Positions 39,934 through 49,384 of a DNA stretch of 64,000 nucleotides are shown here, piece after piece. The DNA lies in the NCBI RefSeq assembly GCF_900172325.1, contig NZ_FWFR01000002.1, positions 372,001 to 436,000 on the forward strand, given 5' to 3'. Under the pieces are notes generated by a model. That model did not search any database. It was not told the DNA's origin and saw only the letters and a program-made list of their open reading frames with translations. Origin of the DNA: Oceanibacterium hippocampi (GTDB lineage: Bacteria > Pseudomonadota > Alphaproteobacteria > Sneathiellales > Sneathiellaceae). The translations under genes were made by a program, and so were the position numbers. Within the stretch, counting starts at the first letter, position 1; every line of letters begins with the position of its first letter.

Positions 39934-41976
39934 TCAGAACGTCCGCACGAGACGCAGCGCATCATAGATCGCGGCATGGATGTTCCGTGACGCCACGGCA
40001 TCGCCGATCCGGTAGAGCCGGTAGCGGCCCTCGGCATTCCGCGCGAGCGCCTGCGGCCGGCCGTCGATCAGGGCGCGATAGTCGACCGCGCCCTGGTTGA
40101 CCGAGTCCGGCCTGAGCGCCCGGTAAAGCTCGTCGAGCGGCAGGGTCCCGTGTTCGACCACCACCTGGTCGACCTCGCGGGTCTCCGGGAAATCGCCGTA
40201 GTCGCTGCCGAGCGTGGCGCGGAGCCGGTTCCCTACCCGCGCCACGGCGGCGAGACGCCGGTTGATCGTGATCCTGACGCCGTGGCGCTGGAACGCCTCC
40301 GCGTAAGGGACATGATTGAGGCCGCCGATCTCGGGCGCGAAGTAGCGCTCCGGGCTGACGATCTCGAGTCCGGCGCCGGCTTCCGCCAGCATTTCCGCGG
40401 CCTGCATCCCGGGGTGCCCGCCATTGTCGTCGAACAGCAGCACCTCGCGAGCCGGCTTGACGTCGCCCGAGAGGATATCCCAGCTCGACACCACGTGTTC
40501 CGCACCGGTCTCGAGAAAACCGCAATCCGGCAGGCCTCCGGTGGCGACGATCACGAAGTCCGGGTCCTCGGCCAGCACCTCTTCGGCGCCGACGAGGCAG
40601 TTGAAGCGGAAGCGGACACCGAGCGCCTCGCAACGCGCCATGCGCCAGTCGACGATGCCGATCAGCTCGCTGCGTCGGGGATTGCGGGCGGCGAGCCGGA
40701 TCTGCCCGCCCGGACGGTCGGCCGCCTCGAACAGGATCACATCATGCCCGCGCAGCGCCGCGACCCGCGCCGCCTCGAGCCCGCCCGGACCGGCCCCGAC
40801 CACCACGACGCGCCGCGCCGGACCGTCGCCAGGCGCGATCTCGTGCGGCATTGTCGCCTCGCGCCCGGTCGAGGGATTGTGGATGCAGAGCGCCTCGTGG
40901 CCCTCGTAGATCCGGTCCAGGCAGTAGGTCGCGCCGACGCAGGGGCGGATCTCCGCCTCCCGTCCAGTCGCGATCTTGCGCGCAATATGCGGATCCGCCA
41001 GGTGGGCGCGCGTCATGCCGACCATGTCGAGCTTGCCGCTCGCCACCGCGTGGCGGGCCGTCGCCACATCGTTGATGCGCGCCGCGTGGAAGACCGGGAA
41101 GCGGGTCAGCGCCCGCACCTCGCCGGCGAAATCCAGATGCGGCGAGGCCTTCATGCCCTGGATCGGGATCACCCGGGAGAGCGCGGCGTCGGTCTCGATA
41201 TGGCCGCGGATCACGTTCAGGAAGTCGATCTTGCCGCTCGCCGCCAGGCGGCGCGCGATCTCCAGCCCCTCGTCACGGCTCAGCCCGCGCTGCCAGTCCT
41301 CGTCGGCGACGAGGCGCAGGCCGACGACAAACTCCTCGCCGACCGCCGAGCGGATCGCGTCGAGCACCCGATGGGTGAAGCGCAACCGGTTGTCGAGCCG
41401 GCCACCATGCTCGTCCTCGCGCCGGTTCGTGGCGGGCGACCAGAAGGCGTCGAGAAGATGGCCGTAGCATTCGAGCTCGATGCCGTCGAGCCCGGCCGCC
41501 TGCATGCGCGCCGCGGCGTCCGCGTAGTTGCCGGCGATACGGTCGAGATCCCAGTCCTCGGCCTCCTTCGGGAAGGCCCGGTGGGCCGGCTCCCTGACCG
41601 GCGACGGCGCCAGCACCGGCAGCCAGTCGGAATGGTTCCAGCCGGTCCGGCGCCCGAGGTGGGTGAGCTGGATCATCACCGCGGCGCCATGGTCGTGGCA
41701 TTCGTCGGCCAGCTGCCGGAGCCAGGGGACGATCTCGTCCTTGTAGGCGAACAGGTTGCCGAAGGCCGGCGCGGAATCCTCCGCCACGATCGCCGACCCG
41801 GCGGTCATCGTCAGGGCGATCCCGCCTTTTGCCTTCTCCACGTGGTAGTGGCGGTAGCGGTCGGTCGGCATGCCGTTCGCGGAATAGGCCGGCTCGTGCG
41901 CCGTCGACATGATCCGGTTGCGCAGCGTCAGATGCTTCAACTGATATGGTTCGAGTAGCGGATCGTTGCCGGACAT
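39934..41976 (-). CDS. TMADH/2,4-dienoyl-CoA-reductase-type NADH:flavin oxidoreductase
   Basis: A 680-residue modular flavoprotein. An N-terminal FMN TIM barrel (LTLRNRIMSTAHEP, MIQLTHLGRR with active-site His) is followed by an iron-sulfur segment and a C-terminal dinucleotide domain (VVVVGAGPGGLEAARVAAL). The iron-sulfur segment reads RPCVGATYCLDRIY...ALCIHN. Compared with C-x2-C-x2-C-x11-C in trimethylamine dehydrogenase, the second Cys is Ala. Relatives include N-methylproline and dimethylglycine-type demethylases and 2,4-dienoyl-CoA reductase, so an amine or methyl-donor substrate is possible. Start ATG 41976, with AGGGAG upstream, chosen over a longer frame. Confidence 0.85.
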   Translation of the reverse strand: MSGNDPLLEPYQLKHLTLRNRIMSTAHEPAYSANGMPTDRYRHYHVEKAKGGIALTMTAGSAIVAEDSAPAFGNLFAYKDEIVPWLRQLADECHDHGAAVMIQLTHLGRRTGWNHSDWLPVLAPSPVREPAHRAFPKEAEDWDLDRIAGNYADAAARMQAAGLDGIELECYGHLLDAFWSPATNRREDEHGGRLDNRLRFTHRVLDAIRSAVGEEFVVGLRLVADEDWQRGLSRDEGLEIARRLAASGKIDFLNVIRGHIETDAALSRVIPIQGMKASPHLDFAGEVRALTRFPVFHAARINDVATARHAVASGKLDMVGMTRAHLADPHIARKIATGREAEIRPCVGATYCLDRIYEGHEALCIHNPSTGREATMPHEIAPGDGPARRVVVVGAGPGGLEAARVAALRGHDVILFEAADRPGGQIRLAARNPRRSELIGIVDWRMARCEALGVRFRFNCLVGAEEVLAEDPDFVIVATGGLPDCGFLETGAEHVVSSWDILSGDVKPAREVLLFDDNGGHPGMQAAEMLAEAGAGLEIVSPERYFAPEIGGLNHVPYAEAFQRHGVRITINRRLAAVARVGNRLRATLGSDYGDFPETREVDQVVVEHGTLPLDELYRALRPDSVNQGAVDYRALIDGRPQALARNAEGRYRLYRIGDAVASRNIHAAIYDALRLVRTF

Positions 41977-42077
41977 GCGCGTGCGGGCTCCCTGCCGATG
42001 GGACGACCCGACCATGAAAGGCGAGCCGGTGCCCGCCTGTCCAGCGCTGGGCGACCGGCTTTTGTCCGCTTCCGCCA

Positions 42078-42106
42078 TTGCGGGCGCGGAAAAGTGGTCC
42101 TAAACT
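42078..42106 (+). promoter_or_regulatory. candidate promoter of the FMN riboswitch-ribB transcript
   Basis: TTGCGG and TAAACT with a 17-bp spacer, about 46 bp before the aptamer. Consensus match is partial. Confidence 0.35.
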
Positions 42107-42151
42107 TCCCTCGCCTTCCCGGTGGGAGGGCGATGTGCAATTTGGCGCTTG

Positions 42152-42291
42152 TTCTCAGGGCAGGGTGAAATTCCCGACCGGCGGTATGTCCCAGGTGACT
42201 GGGACGAGCCCGCGAGCGCCCGTTCCGACGGAACGGGGTCAGCAGATCCGGTGAGAAGCCGGAGCCGACGGTACAGTCCGGATGGGAGAGG
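42152..42291 (+). promoter_or_regulatory. FMN riboswitch (RFN element)
   Basis: Contains the conserved RFN blocks in order: AGGGCAGGGTGAAATTCCCG, ACCGGCGGTA, AGCCCGCGAGC, GATCCGGTGAGAAGCCGG, GCCGACGGTACAGTCCGGAT and GGGAGAG. It lies 143 bp upstream of ribB. No T-run hairpin separates aptamer and gene, so FMN probably controls translation initiation (or a Rho-dependent step) rather than an intrinsic terminator. Confidence 0.95.
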
Positions 42292-42433
42292 ATAAGCCGC
42301 GCGTTCGCCGGGCATTCGTGCCTGTCGCATGTCGTGTCTGTTCGCGTCTGCCGGTCACCGGGTCCCGGTCCGATCGGAGGCGCATCCCGCCAAAGCCCTG
42401 ATTCTGGTCCGCCGTTCGTTCGAGGTGACAACC

Positions 42434-43126
42434 ATGAATCAGATCAACACGAAACCCGTACAGTTTGCCGATCCGCTGGGGGCGCCGCTTGCCTCCTTCG
42501 GCGATTCCGAAACCCGGGTCCGCCGGGCCGTCGAGCAGTTCCGTGCCGGCGGCGGCGTGCTCGTCGTCGACGACGAGGATCGCGAGAATGAGGGCGACCT
42601 CATCTTTCCCGCCGATTCGATCAGCGTCGAACAGATGGCCATGCTGATCCGCGATTGCAGCGGTATCGTTTGCCTGGCGATGACGGCCGAGCGGCTGGCG
42701 GCGCTCGAACTGCCGCAGATGGTGGCCGACAACAGTTCCCGGATGGGTACCGCCTTCACCGTCTCGATCGAGGCGAAGGAAGGCGTGACGACCGGCGTTT
42801 CGGCCGCCGACCGGGTAACCACGGTGCGGACCGCCGCCAATCCCGCCACCCGTCCAGGCGATCTCGCCCGGCCGGGCCACATCTTCCCGCTGCGGGCCTC
42901 GGCCGGCGGTGTGCTGACGCGGCCGGGACATACCGAAGCCTCGGTCGATCTCGCCCTGATGGCGGGGCGCGAACCGGCGGCGGTGCTCTGCGAACTGACC
43001 AACCCGGACGGCACCATGGCGCGGTTGCCGCAGGTGGTCGAGTTCGCGCTGCTCCACAATATCCCGGTCATGACGATCGCCGACCTGATCGCCGAACGCC
43101 GGCGGCGACCCGCCAGCGCCGCCTGA
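42434..43126 (+). CDS. ribB: 3,4-dihydroxy-2-butanone-4-phosphate synthase
   Basis: Makes the four-carbon unit of riboflavin from ribulose-5-phosphate. The 230-residue protein carries [18 protein letters not shown] (acidic metal and substrate loop), [24 protein letters not shown] and [10 protein letters not shown] with catalytic His and Glu residues. It is RibB only; the GTP cyclohydrolase II domain of RibBA fusions is absent. Start ATG 42434 is preceded by GAGGTGA. Expression is under the FMN riboswitch immediately upstream. No other rib gene is in the window, so this is a stand-alone riboswitch-controlled copy. Confidence 0.95.
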   Translation: MNQINTKPVQFADPLGAPLASFGDSETRVRRAVEQFRAGGGVLVVDDEDRENEGDLIFPADSISVEQMAMLIRDCSGIVCLAMTAERLAALELPQMVADNSSRMGTAFTVSIEAKEGVTTGVSAADRVTTVRTAANPATRPGDLARPGHIFPLRASAGGVLTRPGHTEASVDLALMAGREPAAVLCELTNPDGTMARLPQVVEFALLHNIPVMTIADLIAERRRRPASAA

Positions 43127-43290
43127 CCGACGCGCCGAGGGCGATGCGGGGCCGGGCTCGGCCGGGCCGCGCAACGCCGTCATGCGGCACGGGGTTTCGA
43201 TCCCTGATACGGCTCTCTTGCAGCCACAGCCCTTGCCGGGCCGGCAAAGTCGACTAGAGTTGCCGACAAATCAGTTTCAGGGAGAGAAGC

Positions 43291-44319
43291 ATGTCCGCGG
43301 GTAAGAACCGTCAGATCGTCCTTGCCGCCCGTCCGTCCGGCGCGCCCAAGAACAGCGACTTCGCACTCAAGGAAACGCCGATCCCGAGCCCGGGCGCCGG
43401 CCAGATCCTGCTCCGCACGATCCACCTGTCGCTCGACCCCTACATGCGCGGACGGATGAACGACGGCCCCTCCTACGCCAAGCCGGTGCAGATCGGCGAC
43501 GTCATGACCGGCGCCGTTGTCGCCGAGGTGATGGAAAGCGACAATCCCGACTTTCCAACGGGCACCATCGTCGAGGGCCGCACGGGCTGGCAGGAATATT
43601 CGCTGAGCGACGGGTCCGACGTCCGCCGGATCGACCCGTCGCTGGCGCCGATCTCGACGGCGCTCGGCGTTCTCGGCATGCCGGGGATGACCGCCTATAC
43701 CGGGCTGCTCACCATCGGCCAGCCGAAGGCCGGCGAGACGGTCGCGGTCGCCGCCGCCTCGGGCGCGGTCGGCGGGCTGGTCGGGCAGATCGCCAAGATC
43801 AAGGGCGCGCGGGCCGTCGGCATCGCCGGCAGCCGCGAGAAATGCGACTTCGTCGTCAACGAGCTCGGCTTCGATGCCTGCGTCAGCCACCGCGACCAGG
43901 ACCTCGCCGGCTCGCTGAAGGGCGCCTGTCCGTCCGGTATCGATGTCTATTTCGAGAATGTCGGCGGCCCGGTGTTCGGCGCGGTCCTGCCCCTGATGAA
44001 CGAATTCTCGCGCATGCCGGTCTGCGGCCTGATCGCCCATTACAACGCGACCTCGCTGCCGGAGGGACCGGACCGCCTGCCGATCCTGATGCGCCAGATC
44101 CTGACCAAGCGCATCCTGGTGCGCGGCTTCATCGTCTGGGACTTCGCCGAGCAGGAGCAGCAGTTCCTGACCGAGATGGCCGGCTGGGTTCGCGACGGCT
44201 CGATCAAGTACAAGGAAGACTTCGTCGACGGGCTGGAGAACGCGGTCGCGGCGTTCCAGGGGCTGCTCGAAGGCCGCAATTTCGGCAAGCTGATCGTTCG
44301 CGTCGGAGCCGAGCCCTGA
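43291..44319 (+). CDS. zinc-independent medium-chain NADP-dependent oxidoreductase (CurA/LTB4DH-like)
   Basis: A 342-residue reductase of the leukotriene B4 dehydrogenase/curcumin reductase branch, reducing C=C bonds of enals and enones with NADPH. Landmarks are LSLDPYMRGRMND, GMPGMTAYTGLL and the nucleotide loop VAAASGAVGGLVGQIAK; zinc ligands are absent. The stop overlaps the next start by one base (TGATG), so it is translationally coupled to the acyl-CoA synthetase. Its physiological substrate may be an unsaturated acyl or ketone intermediate. Confidence 0.9.
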   Translation: MSAGKNRQIVLAARPSGAPKNSDFALKETPIPSPGAGQILLRTIHLSLDPYMRGRMNDGPSYAKPVQIGDVMTGAVVAEVMESDNPDFPTGTIVEGRTGWQEYSLSDGSDVRRIDPSLAPISTALGVLGMPGMTAYTGLLTIGQPKAGETVAVAAASGAVGGLVGQIAKIKGARAVGIAGSREKCDFVVNELGFDACVSHRDQDLAGSLKGACPSGIDVYFENVGGPVFGAVLPLMNEFSRMPVCGLIAHYNATSLPEGPDRLPILMRQILTKRILVRGFIVWDFAEQEQQFLTEMAGWVRDGSIKYKEDFVDGLENAVAAFQGLLEGRNFGKLIVRVGAEP

Positions 44320-46040
44320 TGCCAGCGGCCATGACCAACGCGGAGGCGACCCGGCGCCTGACCGCCCCCGGCTGTCCCTTCGAGATGGAGGAAGCGACGA
44401 TCCGCGGCGTGTCGCTCAGGGTCTGGAAGAATGCCAGGCCGGACCTCCGGACGATCCTGGTCGAAAGCCGCGCCTTCGGCGACCGCCCCTACCTCGTCTT
44501 CGAGGACGAGCCGCCGATCAGTTACGGCGAGCAGTATCGACGGGCGGCGCGGCTGGCCGAGCGGCTGGTTTCGCGGTTCGCGGTCGCCAAGGGCGACCGG
44601 GTTGCGATCGCCATGCGGAACTGGCCGGAATGGATCACCGCCTTCTGGGCGGCGGCCGCGACCGGCGCCATCGTCGTCCCACTGAATGCCTGGTGGACCG
44701 GCGAGGAACTGCACTACGGCCTCGAGAATGCCGAGGTTTCGGTGCTGATCGCCGACGGCGAGCGGCTGGCCAGCCTGCAACCCTACCTGGATGACCTGCC
44801 GGCCCTGCGCGGCCTGGTCGCCACCCGCCACGACGGCACCCTGCCGCCGAAGGCGGTCGACTGGCAGGCGCTGCTCGACACCGCGCCGGCCGACGCCGAG
44901 CTGCCCGATGTCGCGATCGCGCCCGACGATCCGGCCACGATCTTCTATACCTCCGGCACCACGGGCCGGCCCAAGGGCGCGCTCGGCACCCACCGCAACA
45001 TCTGCACCAATCCGGTCAGCGTCGCCTTCACCCGCGCCCGTGCGGCGCTCCGCCGGGGTCTTTCGGCGGAAGACGCGGTCCGGCCCTCACCGCCCGGCGC
45101 CTCGATCGTCCCGGTCCCGCTCTTCCACGTCACCGGCTGCCATTCGGCGCTCGTCACGAACACGCTCGCCGGCAACAAGATGGTGCTCATGCATCGCTGG
45201 AACGCGGAACGCGCGCTGGCGCTGGTCGACCGCGAGGGGGTCACGGCGATCAGCGGCGTGCCGGCCATGATCTGGCAGCTGATCGAGTCCCCGGACTTTT
45301 CCCGCTATGACCTGTCGAAGGTCGTAAGCGTCGGCTACGGCGGCGCGCCGGCGGCTCCCGAATTGCTGCAACAATGCCGCAAGTACTTCCCGCAAGCCCT
45401 TGTTCGCAATGGCTATGGCATGACCGAAACTTCGTCTGTCGCGGCGATGAACTGGGCCGACGATTTCGTCGCCCACCCGGACAGCGTCGGGGCGCCTGTG
45501 GCCGTCTGCGACTACCGGATCGTCGGAGCCGACGGCCAGGACCTCGGCCCCGGCGAGATCGGCGAATTGTGGATGAAAGGGCCGAACGTCATCGCCGGTT
45601 ACTGGCGCAATCCGGAAGCGACCGCCCAGGCGATCACCGAGGGCTGGATCCATTCCGGCGATCTCGCCCGCAAGGACGAGGACGATTTCGTCTATATCGT
45701 CGACCGGGCCAAGGACATGGTCATCCGCGGCGGCGAGAACGTCTACTGCGTCGAGGTCGAGGATGCCCTCTACAGCCATCCCGGCGTGATGGACGCCGCG
45801 GTCGTCGGCATCCCCCACAGGGTACTCGGCGAGGAAGTTGCCGCGATGGTCCAGGTGAAAAGGGAATCAAGGGTTTCCGAGGCTGAGTTGCAAGCCTGGG
45901 TCAGGGAACGCCTGGCCGGCTTCAAGGTCCCGGTCTCGATCGTCTTCGACCATGAGCCGCTGCCGAGGAATGCCAACGGGAAGATTCTGAAGGCGGAGGT
46001 CCGCGCCATTGTCCAGGCCGCCGCGACCGTCGCCGGCTGA
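44319..46040 (+). CDS. class I adenylate-forming acyl-CoA synthetase
   Basis: A 573-residue enzyme that activates a carboxylic acid as acyl-AMP and then acyl-CoA. The P-loop is YTSGTTGRPKGAL, and NGYGMTETSS (A5), the hinge region HSGDLARKDEDD and the catalytic Lys of PRNANGKILK (A10) are all intact. The FDxPxxN-like acid pocket cannot be identified, so chain length is unknown. Start ATG 44319 overlaps the upstream stop; ATG 44331 is an alternative. It follows the CurA-like reductase and precedes an M20 deacylase gene by 65 bp. Confidence 0.92.
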   Translation: MPAAMTNAEATRRLTAPGCPFEMEEATIRGVSLRVWKNARPDLRTILVESRAFGDRPYLVFEDEPPISYGEQYRRAARLAERLVSRFAVAKGDRVAIAMRNWPEWITAFWAAAATGAIVVPLNAWWTGEELHYGLENAEVSVLIADGERLASLQPYLDDLPALRGLVATRHDGTLPPKAVDWQALLDTAPADAELPDVAIAPDDPATIFYTSGTTGRPKGALGTHRNICTNPVSVAFTRARAALRRGLSAEDAVRPSPPGASIVPVPLFHVTGCHSALVTNTLAGNKMVLMHRWNAERALALVDREGVTAISGVPAMIWQLIESPDFSRYDLSKVVSVGYGGAPAAPELLQQCRKYFPQALVRNGYGMTETSSVAAMNWADDFVAHPDSVGAPVAVCDYRIVGADGQDLGPGEIGELWMKGPNVIAGYWRNPEATAQAITEGWIHSGDLARKDEDDFVYIVDRAKDMVIRGGENVYCVEVEDALYSHPGVMDAAVVGIPHRVLGEEVAAMVQVKRESRVSEAELQAWVRERLAGFKVPVSIVFDHEPLPRNANGKILKAEVRAIVQAAATVAG

Positions 46041-46105
46041 CGGCGCTTGCCGGCCCGGGTAGCGACGATGATAAGCTTCGTCAAGGCATGCTGGAGGAGA
46101 CCGGG

Positions 46106-47386
46106 ATGAGCGGAACCCTGCCGACCGCAGAGATCATGAAGGCCGTGGATGCGGGCTTCGACGCGCAATGCGACTTCACCGCCGAACTCACCTGCTTTCC
46201 TTCCACGCGCGGCGCCGAGCAGACGGCGCAGGATTTCATGGCCCGCGAGATGCGCGATCGCGGTCTCGCCGTCGACCGCTGGAAGATCGAGGTCGACGAC
46301 ATCGCCCACCTGCCCGGCTTCTCGCCGGTCCATGTCTCCTACGAGAACGCCTGGAACGTTGTCGGCACGCACCGGCCGCGCGGCGCGACGGGCAAGTCGC
46401 TGATCCTGAACGGGCATATCGACGTGGTGCCGGTCGGTCCGCTGGACATGTGGGACCGTCCGCCCTTCGACCCCCATGTCGACGACGGCTGGATGTACGG
46501 CCGTGGCGCCGGCGACATGAAGGCCGGGCTCGCGGCCTGCGTCTTCGCGCTGGACGCCCTGAAGCGCACCGGCCACGCGCCGGCGGCCGAGGTTTACGTC
46601 CAGTCGGTGGTCGAGGAGGAATGCACGGGCAACGGCGCGCTGGCCTGCCTGCAACGCGGCTACCGGGCCGACCTGGCGATGATTCCCGAGCCGATGGGCG
46701 AGAAGCTGATCCGCGCCCAGATCGGCGTCATCTGGTTCCAGGTGAAGATTGCCGGCTATCCGGTCCATGTCGCCGACGCCGGCGCGGGCGCCAACGCGAT
46801 CGAGGCGGCGATGCCGATCATCGAGGCGCTGCACCGGCTCGAGGCCGACTGGAACAGCGCCGGGCGCCGCCATCCGGCCTATGCCGGGGTCGAGCATCCG
46901 ATCAATCTCAACATCGGCCGCATCCAGGGCGGCGACTGGCCGTCCAGCGTGCCGGCCTGGTGCGTTTTCGACGTCCGCGTCGCGATCTTTCCCGACCAGC
47001 CGCTCGACGAGGCCCGTGCCGAGATCGAGGCGGTCATCCGCGAGGCCGCCCGGAACAACCGCTTCCTCGCCAACTCGCCGCCGGAGATTGCCTATCACGG
47101 CTTCCTCGCCGAGGGTTACGAGCTGAAGGGCGCCGAGGCGGCCGAGGCCAAGCTCGGCCATGCCCACCGCACCGTCTACGGCGAACCGTTGCGCGAGGTC
47201 GCGACCACGGCGACCACCGACGCCCGCTTCTTCGGGCTGTATGCCGACACCCCGGCGCTGGTCTACGGACCGGTTTCGGAGAATATCCACGGCTTCAACG
47301 AACGGGTGAATCTCGAATCCGTGCGCCGGAACACGCAGGCCATGGCGCTGTTCATCGCCGACTGGTGCGGTCTCGAAAAAATCTGA
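46106..47386 (+). CDS. M20-family ArgE/DapE-type deacylase
   Basis: A 426-residue metallo-hydrolase acting on N-acyl amino acids. Metal-binding motifs are [11 protein letters not shown] (His and Asp), [10 protein letters not shown] (bridging Asp), [12 protein letters not shown] (general-base Glu-Glu) and IPEPMGE; the last His is in [11 protein letters not shown]. It is the ArgE/DapE-like branch, without the second gene of a known amino-acid pathway nearby. Start ATG 46106 has GGAGGAG upstream; the frame begins six codons earlier. It is the last gene of the 43.3-47.4 kb run. Confidence 0.9.
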   Translation: MSGTLPTAEIMKAVDAGFDAQCDFTAELTCFPSTRGAEQTAQDFMAREMRDRGLAVDRWKIEVDDIAHLPGFSPVHVSYENAWNVVGTHRPRGATGKSLILNGHIDVVPVGPLDMWDRPPFDPHVDDGWMYGRGAGDMKAGLAACVFALDALKRTGHAPAAEVYVQSVVEEECTGNGALACLQRGYRADLAMIPEPMGEKLIRAQIGVIWFQVKIAGYPVHVADAGAGANAIEAAMPIIEALHRLEADWNSAGRRHPAYAGVEHPINLNIGRIQGGDWPSSVPAWCVFDVRVAIFPDQPLDEARAEIEAVIREAARNNRFLANSPPEIAYHGFLAEGYELKGAEAAEAKLGHAHRTVYGEPLREVATTATTDARFFGLYADTPALVYGPVSENIHGFNERVNLESVRRNTQAMALFIADWCGLEKI

Positions 47387-47402
47387 CCGGCCACAGCCGG
47401 AC

Positions 47403-47431
47403 TTGATTTTGTCGGCATATTCGATTATGTT
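47403..47431 (+). promoter_or_regulatory. candidate typA promoter
   Basis: TTGATT and TATGTT with a 17-bp spacer. It would start RNA near 47438, immediately before the terminator hairpin. By-eye prediction. Confidence 0.35.
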
Positions 47432-47442
47432 GCAGTGCACAA

Positions 47443-47478
47443 GCGGGCACCCATAACGGTGCCCGCCTTGTTTTTTTT
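47443..47478 (+). terminator. strong intrinsic terminator in the typA leader
   Basis: Stem GCGGGCACC (47443-47451) and GGTGCCCGC (47458-47466) with a 6-nt loop, then a near-continuous T-run (47468-47478). The T-run ends 12 bp before the typA ATG. It may simply end the upstream operon, but as placed it also lies inside any transcript that starts upstream of typA. Confidence 0.85.
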
Positions 47479-47490
47479 GGATCACATATC

Positions 47491-49308
47491 ATGCAGCTTC
47501 GCAACGTCGCCATCATCGCCCATGTCGACCACGGCAAGACGACCCTCGTCGACGGCCTGTTCCGGCAGAGCGGTCTCTACCGCGACAACCAGAAAGTCGC
47601 CGAGCGGGCGATGGACTCCAACGACCTCGAGCGCGAGCGCGGGATCACGATCCTCGCCAAATGCACCTCGGTCGACTGGCACGGCACGCGGATCAACATC
47701 GTCGACACCCCGGGCCATGCCGACTTCGGCGGCGAGGTCGAGCGCATCCTGTCGATGGTCGACGGTGTCCTGCTGCTCGTCGACGCGGCCGAAGGCCCGA
47801 TGCCGCAGACCAAGTTCGTCACCCAGAAGGCGCTGAAGCTCGGCCTGCGCCCGATCGTGGTGGTCAACAAGGCGGACCGTCCCGATGCCCGCGCGCACGA
47901 GGTGCTGGACGAATGCTTCGACCTGTTCCTGGCCCTCGACGCCAATGAGGAGCAGCTCGATTTCCCCGTCCTCTATGCCTCGGGCAAGCTCGGCTGGGCC
48001 GCCCACAACCTGGAAGATCCGCGCGAATCCCTGGCGCCGCTGATCGAGACCCTGATCGCCCATGTCCCCGCCCCCGACGTGACGCTCGATGCCCCGTTCC
48101 GGATGCTCGCGACGACGGTCGAGGCAGATCCCTATCTCGGCCGCATCCTGACCGGCCGCATCGAATCCGGCATTATCGAGATCAACCGCCCGATCCGGGT
48201 GCTGTCGCGCGATGGCAAGACGGTCGAGGACGGCCGGGCGACCAAGCTGCTCGCCTTCCGTGGCCTCGATCGCACGCCGGTCGAGCGCGCCGAGGCGGGC
48301 GACATCATCGCCATTGCCGGGCTGGTCAAGGCCAACGTCGCCGACACCATTGCCGATCCGGGCGTGACCGAGCCGATCGCCTCCACGCCGATCGATCCGC
48401 CGACGCTCGCCATGACCTTCTCGGTCAACACCTCGCCGCTTGCCGGTCGGGACGGCGACAAGGTGCAGAGCCGGGTCATCCGCGACCGCCTGCTTCGCGA
48501 GGCGGAGGGCAATGTCGCGCTCCGTGTCGCGGAAACCGCCGAACGCGATGCCTTCGAGGTCTCGGGCCGCGGCGAACTGCAGCTCGGCGTGCTGATCGAG
48601 ATGATGCGCCGCGAGGGTTTCGAGCTTTCGGTCAGTCGGCCACGCGTGCTGTTCAAGAGCGACCCGGAAACCGGCCAGCAGATGGAGCCGATCGAGGAGG
48701 TCGTCGTCGATGTCGACGAGGAATACTCCGGCGTCGTCGTCGAGAAGATCGCCCAGCGCAAGGGCGAGATGCAGGAGATGCGGCCGTCTGGCGGCGGCAA
48801 GATGCGGCTCCTCTTCCTTTGCCCGACGCGCGGCCTGATCGGCTATCACGGCGAGTTCCTGACCGACACCCGCGGCACCGGCATCCTGAACCGGGTCTTC
48901 CATTCGTTCGCGCCCTACAAGGGGGCGATCGCGGCCCGCCGGAACGGCGCCCTGATCTCGAACGGCCAGGGCAAGGCGGTCGCCTACGCGCTCTGGAACC
49001 TGGAGGAGCGCGGCGCGCTGTTCATCGAACCCGGCGCCGACGTCTATTCCGGCATGGTGATCGGCGAGCATAGCCGCGGCAACGATCTCGACATCAATCC
49101 GCTCAAGGAAAAGCAACTCACCAATATCCGCGCCGCCGGCACCGACGAGGCGATCCGCCTGACGCCGCCGCGCAGGATGAGCTTGGAGCAGGCCCTCGCC
49201 TACATCTCCGACGACGAGCTGGTCGAGGTCACGCCGAAGGCGATCCGCCTGCGCAAGCGCTTCCTCGACCCGCATGAGCGGAAACGGATGGCCCGCGCCG
49301 CGAGCTGA
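47491..49308 (+). CDS. typA: ribosome-associated GTPase BipA/TypA
   Basis: A 605-residue translational GTPase assisting 50S assembly and stress or low-temperature growth. G motifs are [10 protein letters not shown] (P-loop), RERGITIL (switch I), [10 protein letters not shown] (G3) and VNKADRP (G4). EF-G-like domains III and V and the BipA-specific C-terminal domain follow (ending [17 protein letters not shown]). The N-terminus [16 protein letters not shown] fits the family exactly, so the start at 47491 is firm despite a weak upstream GGAT. The terminator directly before it makes its transcription unusual. Confidence 0.97.
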   Translation: MQLRNVAIIAHVDHGKTTLVDGLFRQSGLYRDNQKVAERAMDSNDLERERGITILAKCTSVDWHGTRINIVDTPGHADFGGEVERILSMVDGVLLLVDAAEGPMPQTKFVTQKALKLGLRPIVVVNKADRPDARAHEVLDECFDLFLALDANEEQLDFPVLYASGKLGWAAHNLEDPRESLAPLIETLIAHVPAPDVTLDAPFRMLATTVEADPYLGRILTGRIESGIIEINRPIRVLSRDGKTVEDGRATKLLAFRGLDRTPVERAEAGDIIAIAGLVKANVADTIADPGVTEPIASTPIDPPTLAMTFSVNTSPLAGRDGDKVQSRVIRDRLLREAEGNVALRVAETAERDAFEVSGRGELQLGVLIEMMRREGFELSVSRPRVLFKSDPETGQQMEPIEEVVVDVDEEYSGVVVEKIAQRKGEMQEMRPSGGGKMRLLFLCPTRGLIGYHGEFLTDTRGTGILNRVFHSFAPYKGAIAARRNGALISNGQGKAVAYALWNLEERGALFIEPGADVYSGMVIGEHSRGNDLDINPLKEKQLTNIRAAGTDEAIRLTPPRRMSLEQALAYISDDELVEVTPKAIRLRKRFLDPHERKRMARAAS

Positions 49309-49384
49309 CCCAGAACGGCGGCTTTTGACATCCCCCGGCAAAATCCATAAGAGGATCCGTCCGGGTCGCGCCAGGGGGATGGTC

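Noticed and set aside
40150..41958. A 602-codon plus-strand frame
   Set aside because: Antisense to the well-supported flavin oxidoreductase.
43127..43290. Terminator after ribB
   Set aside because: GC-rich inverted repeats around 43145-43172 lack a T-run, so a terminator cannot be supported.
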